From the NCBI GenBank assembly GCA_003524305.1, contig DQHW01000015.1, positions 51,292-57,855 of the forward strand: DNA of 6,564 nt, given 5' to 3'. Below the pieces are notes generated by a model, which was not told the DNA's origin, did not search any database, and saw only the letters and a list, made by a program, of their open reading frames with translations. Positions 1-5,338 of this stretch are shown here, one piece after another. The position numbers and the translations under genes were made by a program. This stretch comes from Anaerolineaceae bacterium. GTDB taxonomy: Bacteria > Chloroflexota > Anaerolineae > Anaerolineales > Anaerolineaceae. The stretch's first letter is position 1, and each line of letters opens with the position of its first letter.

Positions 1-68
1 GTCAGAGAAAGCTCCCCGCGTTTGGCCATATCTTCAATATCGCGTTCGGTAATAAAAGTCTTCGCCAT
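1..68 (-). CDS. 5' end of an unidentified BMC-operon gene (partial)
   Basis: Only the first 22 codons are present; the gene runs off the left edge. The ATG at 68-66 is preceded by AGGAGC (80-75) with a 6-nt spacer, directly abutting the TAA of the BMC-T gene, so the start is well supported and the gap is only 12 nt. The visible N-terminus begins MAKTFITERDIEDMAKRGEL. It is a short, charged, probably helical segment with no signal peptide. The 'FITE-x-D-I' opening reminds me of N-termini of uncharacterised BMC-associated proteins, but that is memory, not a search, and I assign no function. Position and same-strand coupling make it the next member of the microcompartment operon. Candidates by context include a further shell protein, a phosphotransacylase or an accessory enzyme. 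Confidence 0.8.
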   Translation of the reverse strand, partial: MAKTFITERDIEDMAKRGELSL

Positions 69-74
69 AAAGTT

Positions 75-80
75 GCTCCT
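75..80 (-). promoter_or_regulatory. Ribosome binding site of the partial left-edge gene
   Basis: On the minus strand AGGAGC follows immediately after the BMC-T stop codon and lies 6 nt before the ATG at 68. It shows that a new gene starts here rather than the BMC-T frame continuing. Confidence 0.7.
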
Positions 81-707
81 TTACCCCTGGATGCCATCCA
101 GACCGCGCAGGGCGGCCTCTGCGGCATTCTTGGCAGTAAGGATCTCTGCTTCACTGCCTGAGAGCCACATACGCCCAAAACGACCCACTGAAGAGATGTG
201 AATAACCTTAATATTGGCTTTCTTTTCAGCTTCATTGCAGGCAAAATTGATATAAGCTGCCGGTGCACATTCCAGCACCAACAGCGTTTCGCCCGGCACG
301 AGCATACTTCCGCGCCTAAAACGATTTATCAATTGAGACTGATACGGATCAATTCGCGTAATGACTTGGGTCGAAACGACTTCGGGTTTGATACGGTCTT
401 CTTTCTTTAATCCAAGACGATCCAGTACCACTTGGCCGGCTTCGAGCACTGCGGCTTGGTTGAGCGAATGTACTTCAAACATGCCAAACTCGCGTTCCAC
501 AATCTGCGCGCCTGGCCGTGCTTCAGTCGCCTTCACGGCAATATCAACCACCCTGAATACTTCGTTACCGGGTGCCATTTCCACATAAAGTGCAGCCATA
601 CCCTCAACGGGTAGGTCGCCCTGGGTTATGGTGCCCACAAAGGCCGCATATTGAGCTTGCATGCGGTCTATGAAACAATAGCAGCGCAAACTAAAGGCAT
701 CTGCCAT
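81..707 (-). CDS. BMC-T tandem-domain shell protein (trimer, pseudohexamer)
   Basis: Microcompartment shell protein of 208 aa with two BMC folds in tandem, roughly residues 5-95 and 108-203. Such proteins trimerise into pseudohexameric tiles of the shell facet. The segments AGNEVFR-like PGNEVFRVVDIAVKA (46-60), RPGAQIVEREFG (64-75), QSQLINRFRRG (123-133) and SSVGRFGRMWL (172-182) resemble, from memory, the single-layer BMC-T1 of the Haliangium ochraceum model shell (HO_5812). The start is the ATG at 707, with AAAAGGAGG immediately upstream. The same frame stays open to a TTG at 761, but that would add 18 residues that fit no BMC fold. It lies 104 nt after the BMC-H gene, the widest gap in the operon. 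Whether its central pore opens or passes cofactors cannot be told from sequence. Confidence 0.93.
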   Translation of the reverse strand: MADAFSLRCYCFIDRMQAQYAAFVGTITQGDLPVEGMAALYVEMAPGNEVFRVVDIAVKATEARPGAQIVEREFGMFEVHSLNQAAVLEAGQVVLDRLGLKKEDRIKPEVVSTQVITRIDPYQSQLINRFRRGSMLVPGETLLVLECAPAAYINFACNEAEKKANIKVIHISSVGRFGRMWLSGSEAEILTAKNAAEAALRGLDGIQG

Positions 708-710
708 GAT

Positions 711-720
711 TCCTCCTTTT
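711..720 (-). promoter_or_regulatory. Strong ribosome binding site fixing the BMC-T start
   Basis: Minus-strand AAAAGGAGGA is a near-perfect Shine-Dalgarno sequence, ending about 4 nt before the ATG at 707. It decides against the longer TTG-initiated reading at 761 and suggests high translation, as expected for a major shell component. Confidence 0.8.
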
Positions 721-811
721 CCAGCTTCAAAAATCACCACATCCAGACCTTGGTCGTCCAAGTGGGATCAACCAACTGCCTGAATTGTGGAAGGATTGCA
801 GCGGACAATTC

Positions 812-1132
812 CTAGGCTTTGCCGCGTCCGCCGATGTTGCCCTTGCTGTTTTGCGGAAGGATCATTTCGATGTCTTGGTGAGGCCGTGGGATGACATGCA
901 CCGATACCAGTTCGCCGATGCGTTTGGCAGCAGCAGCGCCGGCATCCGTGGCAGCTTTCACTGCGCCTACATCACCGCGGACCATGACGGTCACAAATCC
1001 ACCGCCTACGTATTCAGAACCAATCAAGACCACATTGGCTGCCTTAACCATGGCATCCGCAGCTTCCACCGCACCGATCAATCCGCGGGTTTCGACCATT
1101 CCTAGAGCGATTAAAGAGGTATCTAAAGCCAT
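812..1132 (-). CDS. BMC-H hexameric shell protein
   Basis: Single-domain shell protein of 106 aa (Pfam BMC family, about the usual length) that forms the hexagonal tiles of the shell. Visible family features are the opening ALGMVETRGLIGAVEAAD (9-26), the helix DAMVKAANV (26-34), the pore loop GGGF (43-46), RGDVGAVKAATDAG (52-65) and the VHVIPRPH strand-turn (78-85). From memory it is close to the Haliangium ochraceum BMC-H, which has GGGY at the same pore position. A flexible, Gly/Lys-rich tail follows residue 94. The ATG at 1132 has AAGGA about 8 nt upstream, and the gene starts 33 nt after the aldehyde dehydrogenase stop. It is the only BMC-H in the window; others may lie beyond the left edge. 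Confidence 0.96.
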   Translation of the reverse strand: MALDTSLIALGMVETRGLIGAVEAADAMVKAANVVLIGSEYVGGGFVTVMVRGDVGAVKAATDAGAAAAKRIGELVSVHVIPRPHQDIEMILPQNSKGNIGGRGKA

Positions 1133-1165
1133 TTTGTAAATCCTTTCTCAAGATAAGAATCGTTA

Positions 1166-2623
1166 TTATCGGTTTAATATTTCATCGACCACACTGCGTA
1201 CCACGGCCTCCACTTCAGCCGGGGAGGGACCGACACGCGGTTCTCCGGGGATCATGGCAGCCAACGGCGGTGCAGAGGTTTCATAAGCCAGGCGTTTCAC
1301 ATTGAACAGATGCGAAACAGTAATATTATCACCGGTGATCGAGCCGCCCACTCCGCCCGCGCCAAGCGTCAGAGAGGGTATCACGCCGGTGGTGACACCT
1401 ATGGCACCCATGGTGCCCATGGTATTGACAGCAATGCGGAATACCGGTTTCTCAAGCCCAAAAGCCATGATCACGTTCTGATCCTTGGCATGGATAATGA
1501 GACTGTGTCCGCGTCCGCCAAACTGGATCAGCTCGATGCAGCGTTCGCAGCCAGCCTCCCAGCCGTTCTCTTCGTACCAGCCGAGCACGGTGGTCAGTTT
1601 TTCACGCGAAAGCGGTTCATCCTTTCCGGTTTTGGTGAGTCGAACCACCAAAATGCGTGTGCCGCGCGGAATCGCGAACCCTGCCATGGCAGCCAGGGTA
1701 TCTGCAGGTTTGCCAACCGTGGCGGTATTCATGGCGCCTTCCGCGGTAAAAAGCAATTTGCGCAGCAAATTGGCCTGCATTTCATCCACAAAATAAGCCC
1801 CTTCTTGCTTCATTAAATCTTCAAGACGGCGGGCAATGGGGGCATCTGCCACTACGGATTGTTCAGTGGCGCAAATGGTCGAGCAGTCAAAAGCCTTGCT
1901 GGCTGTGATATAGCGGGCTGCTTTTTCGATATCCGCGGAGCGATCCACATAGACCGGCACGTTGCCCGGGCCGACCCCGTAGGCCGGCTTGCCGGTGGAG
2001 TGGGCTGCACGCACCATGGGTGTTCCGCCGGTCGCCAGAATCAGCGCGGTGTACTTGTGGCTCATTAATTCCTGGGTGCCTGGCAGCGAAATGTTTTGCA
2101 GACAGGCAACCAATCCATGCGGAGCGCCGTTTTCTTCAGCCGCTTTCGCCATCAGAGAAGCCGCTTCATAACAGCACTTCGCCGCGGATGGATGCGGAGC
2201 GACCACGATGGCATCCCGGGCTTTGACGGCGATCAATATTTTGTAAATGACGGTGGAAGTCGGGTTGGTGCTGGGGGTTAATGCAGCGACCACACCCATC
2301 GGCCAGGCGATCTCGTACAGCTTCTTTTCAACATCCACGTGGATCACGCCGACAGTTCTCACATCCTTGATGCTGTTCCACACACCGCGGGCGGCAAATT
2401 CATTCTTAAGCTGTTTGTGTGCCACCACACCGTAACCTGTCTCTTCATGAGCCAACCTCGCCAGGCGCTCAGAGGCGGCATAGGCTGCTTCGGCCATAGC
2501 CGCGCAGACTTTGTCCACCTGCTCCTGAGAGGCGTGCGACCAGACCTTCCAGGCCTCGTAGGCTTGAACGGTAAGGTCGCGTGCTTCTTGAACAGAGACA
2601 AGATCTTTATCGAATTCAGTCAT
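1166..2623 (-). CDS. CoA-acylating aldehyde dehydrogenase of the microcompartment (EutE/PduP type)
   Basis: Predicted to oxidise acetaldehyde to acetyl-CoA with NAD+ and CoA inside the shell, consuming the aldehyde released by the aldolase encoded upstream. At 485 aa it is close to EutE/PduP length. The nucleotide-binding region includes PMGVVAALTPSTNPTSTVIYK (108-128), GVGPGNVPVYVD (216-227) and the catalytic segment ICATEQSVV with Cys251, matching the 'ICASEQ' signature of acylating enzymes. The GAGGVGGSITGDNITVSHL stretch (421-439) is also typical of the group. After a Pro-rich linker (about 451-465), residues 466-485 form an amphipathic helix that looks like a C-terminal encapsulation peptide. 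PduP carries its peptide at the N-terminus instead. An extra Cys247 sits four residues before the catalytic one. The start lies 3 nt after the BMC-P stop with only a weak Shine-Dalgarno, so translational coupling is likely. Confidence 0.95.
   Translation of the reverse strand: MTEFDKDLVSVQEARDLTVQAYEAWKVWSHASQEQVDKVCAAMAEAAYAASERLARLAHEETGYGVVAHKQLKNEFAARGVWNSIKDVRTVGVIHVDVEKKLYEIAWPMGVVAALTPSTNPTSTVIYKILIAVKARDAIVVAPHPSAAKCCYEAASLMAKAAEENGAPHGLVACLQNISLPGTQELMSHKYTALILATGGTPMVRAAHSTGKPAYGVGPGNVPVYVDRSADIEKAARYITASKAFDCSTICATEQSVVADAPIARRLEDLMKQEGAYFVDEMQANLLRKLLFTAEGAMNTATVGKPADTLAAMAGFAIPRGTRILVVRLTKTGKDEPLSREKLTTVLGWYEENGWEAGCERCIELIQFGGRGHSLIIHAKDQNVIMAFGLEKPVFRIAVNTMGTMGAIGVTTGVIPSLTLGAGGVGGSITGDNITVSHLFNVKRLAYETSAPPLAAMIPGEPRVGPSPAEVEAVVRSVVDEILNR
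1169..1228 (-). other. Encoded C-terminal encapsulation-peptide-like helix of the aldehyde dehydrogenase
   Basis: The last 20 residues (466-485) contain VEAVVRSVVDEIL, an amphipathic helix separated from the catalytic domain by a Pro/Gly-rich linker. Placement at the C-terminus differs from PduP but has precedent in other BMC aldehyde dehydrogenases. Confidence 0.65.
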
Positions 2624-2626
2624 TGT

Positions 2627-2917
2627 TTAACTCTTACGAAAAACCGTTTCTCCGCCAACTTCCAGCGAATCAATCATGGCCATGATGACGGCATCCACTG
2701 GGGTGTCTTTGGTGATATTGGTCTGCCGGGCGCTGGATCCGCCTGCGGTCAATACCAGGTCGCCCACACCCGCATCCACGGTGTCAATAGCCACGTAGGG
2801 CTTGCCAACCGGCTCGCCGTGCTCATCCGTCTGACGGACGATGAGCAGCTTGCGGCCGACCAGTTTTTCATCCTTGATGGTCGAAACGGTGGTTCCAATC
2901 ACGCGCGCAATTAACAT
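2627..2917 (-). CDS. BMC-P pentameric vertex protein (EutN/CcmL family)
   Basis: Shell vertex protein of 96 aa; five copies cap each corner of the icosahedral compartment. Family signatures are the N-terminal strand MLIARVIGTTVSTIKDEKLVG (1-21), KLLIVRQ (23-29), YVAIDTVDAGVGDLVLTAGG (41-60) and the highly typical GSSAR (60-64). The length is normal for EutN/CcmL. The ATG at 2917 has AGGAG (2927-2923) 5 nt upstream, and the gene starts 12 nt after the deoC stop. It sits between the aldolase and the aldehyde dehydrogenase, so shell and core genes are interleaved. That favours co-expression from one promoter. It is the sole pentamer gene in this window. Confidence 0.96.
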   Translation of the reverse strand: MLIARVIGTTVSTIKDEKLVGRKLLIVRQTDEHGEPVGKPYVAIDTVDAGVGDLVLTAGGSSARQTNITKDTPVDAVIMAMIDSLEVGGETVFRKS

Positions 2918-2929
2918 AGGAACTCCTGA

Positions 2930-3865
2930 TTAGTACGCTTTCGATACTGGTGCGGCAGTTGCGGCAGCAGGCGGCTTGGCATCCGCCCCGCCAGCCTGGA
3001 TGATCTTGACCCCGGCGCTTGCGCCAATGCGCGTCGCTCCGGCAGCCACCAGTGCTTCGGCGTCTTCACGGGAATGCACACCGCCTGAAGCCTTGACGCC
3101 AATGGTCGGACCAACCGTCTTGCGCATCAGGGCAATATCATGCACCGTTGCGCCGCCGCCCGAAAAACCGGTGGAGGTTTTCACATAATCAGCCCCGGCT
3201 TCTTTGGCCAGCAGGCAGGCAATCACTTTTTCTTCATCGGTCAGCAGGGCGGTTTCAATAATAACCTTGACTAATGATCCGGCTGCATGGACGGTTTCAA
3301 CCACACCACGGATATCCTTGGCAACCACTTCGTTGTCACCGGCTTTGAGCGCACCGATATTGAGCACCATGTCTATCTCGGTGGCGCCGTTATCCAGCGC
3401 ATTGCGGGCTTCGAAAGCCTTCACTTCCGCAGATGTCGCGCCCAGTGGAAAGCCGATTACCGTACACACTTTTACATCCGAATCGCGCAGCAAATCAGCA
3501 CACAGCTTGACGTGAGTGGGATTGACACACACAGAAGCAAAATGATACTTGCGTGCCTCGAAACACAGTTGGGCAATTTTATCGGGGGTGGCATCCGGCT
3601 TGAGCAAGGTATGGTCGATCATGCCCGCCAAAGATATATCCTGCGGAATGACGCCGATGGTGGAGGTTAAACGCTCCGCGCCGGCGCTGACTACATGCCC
3701 GGCATTGTCAAAACAAGTTTTTACCTTGACGCCATTCGAAACTTCCACCACACAGGTTTCACCTGTGACGGATTTAATTTTTTCTTCCTGTTCAACCATC
3801 GCCAGAAGTACTTCGCGAGTGATGATTTCGACAATTGATTCAACAGTTTTGAGTTCAGGAGACAT
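2930..3865 (-). CDS. deoC: Deoxyribose-phosphate aldolase with N-terminal targeting extension
   Basis: Class I aldolase that cleaves 2-deoxyribose-5-phosphate to glyceraldehyde-3-phosphate and acetaldehyde; probably the signature enzyme of this compartment. The TIM-barrel core spans about residues 77-291. It has the Schiff-base Lys229 in YVKTSTGF, the second lysine Lys258 in GVKASGG and Asp165 in EIDMVLN, so the catalytic set looks intact. At 311 aa it is longer than free DeoC (259 aa in E. coli). Residues 4-28 are an amphipathic helix of encapsulation-peptide type. Residues 30-75 form a small extra segment containing Cys38 and Cys51. The C-terminus (292-311) is an Ala/Pro-rich tail. The ATG at 3865 has AAAGGAGGG upstream, inside the end of the rpiB gene, with a 2-nt gap. 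Without context it could be a catabolic DeoC; the extension and the shell genes argue for a lumen enzyme. Confidence 0.95.
   Translation of the reverse strand: MSPELKTVESIVEIITREVLLAMVEQEEKIKSVTGETCVVEVSNGVKVKTCFDNAGHVVSAGAERLTSTIGVIPQDISLAGMIDHTLLKPDATPDKIAQLCFEARKYHFASVCVNPTHVKLCADLLRDSDVKVCTVIGFPLGATSAEVKAFEARNALDNGATEIDMVLNIGALKAGDNEVVAKDIRGVVETVHAAGSLVKVIIETALLTDEEKVIACLLAKEAGADYVKTSTGFSGGGATVHDIALMRKTVGPTIGVKASGGVHSREDAEALVAAGATRIGASAGVKIIQAGGADAKPPAAATAAPVSKAY
3782..3856 (-). other. Encoded encapsulation-peptide-like helix of DeoC
   Basis: Residues 4-28 of the aldolase form an amphipathic helix with core IVEIITREVLLAMV. It precedes an extra segment absent from housekeeping DeoC. Similarity in pattern to the RpiB and aldehyde dehydrogenase termini supports a targeting role. 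Confidence 0.65.
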
Positions 3866-3867
3866 AA

Positions 3868-4497
3868 TTATTTTCCCTCCTTTAAATAAGCCTTTTCAAT
3901 GGCAATGATTTTTTCTACACGTTTGGCGTGTCTGCCGCCGCCGAATTCCGTGGCGAGCCAGGTTTTAAGAATAGCCTTCGCAAGAGCAACACCGATCAGC
4001 CCTGCCCCCAGGGTGAGAACGTTTGCGTCGTTGTGTTCACGGCTGTTGAGCGCCGTTGAGAGATCGTAGCACATAGCCGCCCGCACGCCTGGGACCTTGT
4101 TGGCGCTCATACACGAACCGATGCCGGCTCCGTCGATCACCACGCCGCGCCAGGCTTTGCCTGAAGCCACCAGTTGGGCAACGGCCAGGGCTATGTCAGG
4201 GTAGTCCACTGCATCTTTGGTATCCGTGCCGCAGTCAATCACTTCATAACCCATCTCGCCCAGGTCAGCTTTGAGCGCGGCTTTGAGGTCCACGCCGCCG
4301 TGATCTGTACCGATGGCAACCACCCTTCGGGTGGCTTCCGCTTTTTGACCGTTTGCAACTGGTGCTGGGGATTCTTGAAGTAAGGGTTTTGAGGGTTCAG
4401 GAACAGGCGCAGAAACGGGATTCATCATTCCGCCTAGGGTCTGATTAACGACCCGTTCAACCAGATTGTGAAGCTGTTCATCCGAGAGAGTCTGCAT
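3868..4497 (-). CDS. RpiB/LacAB-family sugar-phosphate isomerase with encapsulation peptide
   Basis: First gene of the operon, 209 aa against about 150 for ordinary RpiB. Residues 1-22 form an amphipathic helix (LHNLVERVVNQTL core), followed by a Pro/Ala-rich linker to about 57 and then the isomerase domain (58-205). That layout is classic for BMC cargo. The domain keeps GTDHGG (63-68), VDYP (97-100), SANKVPGVRAA (131-141), SREHNDANVL (152-161, His155) and GGRHAKRVE (187-195). The residue matching the E. coli catalytic Cys66 is Asp122 (DGAGIGSC), and Cys129 lies seven residues further on. RpiB normally interconverts ribose-5-phosphate and ribulose-5-phosphate, and family members also act on other aldose and ketose phosphates. 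The true substrate here is uncertain, so I give no symbol. The ATG at 4497 has a weakly placed GGAG 11 nt upstream. Confidence 0.9.
   Translation of the reverse strand: MQTLSDEQLHNLVERVVNQTLGGMMNPVSAPVPEPSKPLLQESPAPVANGQKAEATRRVVAIGTDHGGVDLKAALKADLGEMGYEVIDCGTDTKDAVDYPDIALAVAQLVASGKAWRGVVIDGAGIGSCMSANKVPGVRAAMCYDLSTALNSREHNDANVLTLGAGLIGVALAKAILKTWLATEFGGGRHAKRVEKIIAIEKAYLKEGK
4432..4497 (-). other. Encoded encapsulation peptide of the RpiB homologue
   Basis: Codons 1-22 encode a predicted amphipathic helix with hydrophobic residues at i, i+3/4 spacing (L4, L9, L12, V13, V16, V17, L21). A Pro-rich linker follows. This is the standard architecture of peptides that bind cargo to the inner shell face; assignment is from pattern only. 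Confidence 0.7.
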
Positions 4498-4516
4498 GCT
4501 GCCTAAAACTCCATAC

Positions 4517-4545
4517 TTGACGAAAGACTAAAAAAGTTGGATAAT
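4517..4545 (+). promoter_or_regulatory. Probable sigma70-type promoter of the GntR regulator gene
   Basis: TTGACG (4517-4522), a 17-nt spacer and GATAAT (4540-4545) form a near-consensus promoter. The predicted start near 4552 leaves a leader of about 49 nt before the ATG at 4601. The predicted start falls on the operator-like repeat, which fits autorepression. Confidence 0.65.
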
Positions 4546-4547
4546 TA

Positions 4548-4573
4548 AACTGGTAGTGACCACATGACCAGTT
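4548..4573. promoter_or_regulatory. Candidate GntR operator (TGGT/ACCA inverted repeats)
   Basis: AACTGGT (4548-4554) and ACCAGTT (4567-4573) are perfect 7-bp inverted arms around a 12-nt spacer. Nested within is TGGT-AGTG-ACCA (4551-4562), the half-site and spacing pattern known for HutC/NagR-type GntR regulators. GACCA also occurs as a direct repeat (4558-4562 and 4566-4570). The site covers both predicted transcription starts, so a bound repressor could block both genes. Binding is inferred. Confidence 0.55.
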
Positions 4574-4579
4574 ACTCAT

Positions 4580-4607
4580 ATCATACCACTTTCAAAACAA
4601 ATGTCAA
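4580..4607 (-). promoter_or_regulatory. Probable sigma70-type promoter of the BMC operon
   Basis: On the minus strand a perfect -35 TTGACA (4607-4602) is followed, after 16 nt, by TATGAT (4585-4580), which carries an extended -10 TG two bases ahead. Transcription should start near 4573 and run left into the rpiB homologue, leaving a leader of about 75 nt. The -35 box lies inside codons 1-3 of the divergent regulator gene. No experimental start is available. Confidence 0.65.
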
Positions 4608-5338
4608 GAACAATCGATCCGTATAACGCTCTTCCAAAATACAATCAGCTTGCTTCAATTTTACGTCAAAAGATTGAAGATGGCGAATGGCCGCCGCGTA
4701 CCTCCATCCCGTCTGAACGTCAGTTGGAAGTGCTCTACAATATCAGCCGCACCACCATCCGTGAAGCCATAGATCACCTGGTGCGCCAGGGTTACCTCTA
4801 CCGCGAACACGGACGGGGCACCTTTGTCTCACCGCAGAAACTGCAAAAAGGGCTGATGGAATTGACCAGCTTCTCTGAAGACCTGCTCAAACGCGGCATC
4901 CAACCCGGACAGGTCATCCGTGCTCTTGAATGGGTCAATGCCCCCGCCAAGATCGCCCAAAAACTTGAAATAACAGCCGGCACCCCCGTGCTGCGCATTG
5001 AACGCATCCGCCTGGGCGACAACATCCCCATCGGATTGCAAACTTCATATCTCGCACTCCCCGCTGAACAGGCGATCAGTGAAGCCGATATGCAGAGCAG
5101 CGGCTCGCTCTACCGCATTTTGCAAGAGAAATTTAACATCATCCCCTCCGAGGCGGATGAGACCCTCGAGGTCACCCTGGCCACCCCCGAAGAAGCAGTG
5201 CTGCTCGAAATCCCTGAAGGCGCGCCCCTGCTCTTAAGCGAACGCGTGCTCTTCGCCCAAAACCGCAAACCGGTGGAATTCGTGAAGATTTTATACCGCG
5301 GGGATCGTTATCAATATTTCGTCAGGTTGACGAGATAA
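4601..5338 (+). CDS. GntR family (HutC subfamily) transcriptional regulator, likely operon repressor
   Basis: DNA-binding regulator of 245 aa, normal length for the HutC group. The N-terminal winged helix-turn-helix spans about residues 12-77, with PSERQLEVLYNISRTTIREA (37-56) as the helix-turn-helix and HGRGTFVS (70-77) as the wing. The C-terminal UTRA effector domain (about 90-240) usually binds a small metabolite such as a sugar phosphate, which releases the repressor from DNA. Its position head-to-head with the microcompartment operon, and the TGGT/ACCA repeat between them, suggest it senses a pathway metabolite such as deoxyribose-5-phosphate; the ligand is inference. There is no recognisable Shine-Dalgarno before the ATG at 4601. 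That start nevertheless gives the expected family N-terminus and no other ATG lies nearby in frame. Confidence 0.93.
   Translation: MSRTIDPYNALPKYNQLASILRQKIEDGEWPPRTSIPSERQLEVLYNISRTTIREAIDHLVRQGYLYREHGRGTFVSPQKLQKGLMELTSFSEDLLKRGIQPGQVIRALEWVNAPAKIAQKLEITAGTPVLRIERIRLGDNIPIGLQTSYLALPAEQAISEADMQSSGSLYRILQEKFNIIPSEADETLEVTLATPEEAVLLEIPEGAPLLLSERVLFAQNRKPVEFVKILYRGDRYQYFVRLTR

Noticed and set aside
2..268. 88-codon minus-strand reading frame overlapping the BMC-T gene
   Set aside because: It overlaps the real BMC-T frame and the supported start at 68, has no ribosome binding site and its product is low-complexity.
708..761. Longer BMC-T reading starting at TTG 761
   Set aside because: The near-perfect Shine-Dalgarno before the ATG at 707 and the normal BMC N-terminus there make the extra 18 residues untranslated spacer.
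1310..1816. 168-codon plus-strand frame inside the aldehyde dehydrogenase gene
   Set aside because: It is a shadow of a strongly conserved enzyme on the other strand and resembles no protein family.
2339..2914. 191-codon plus-strand frame opposite the BMC-P and dehydrogenase genes
   Set aside because: It spans two well-identified genes and their junction; His/Gly-rich composition is typical of antisense reading.
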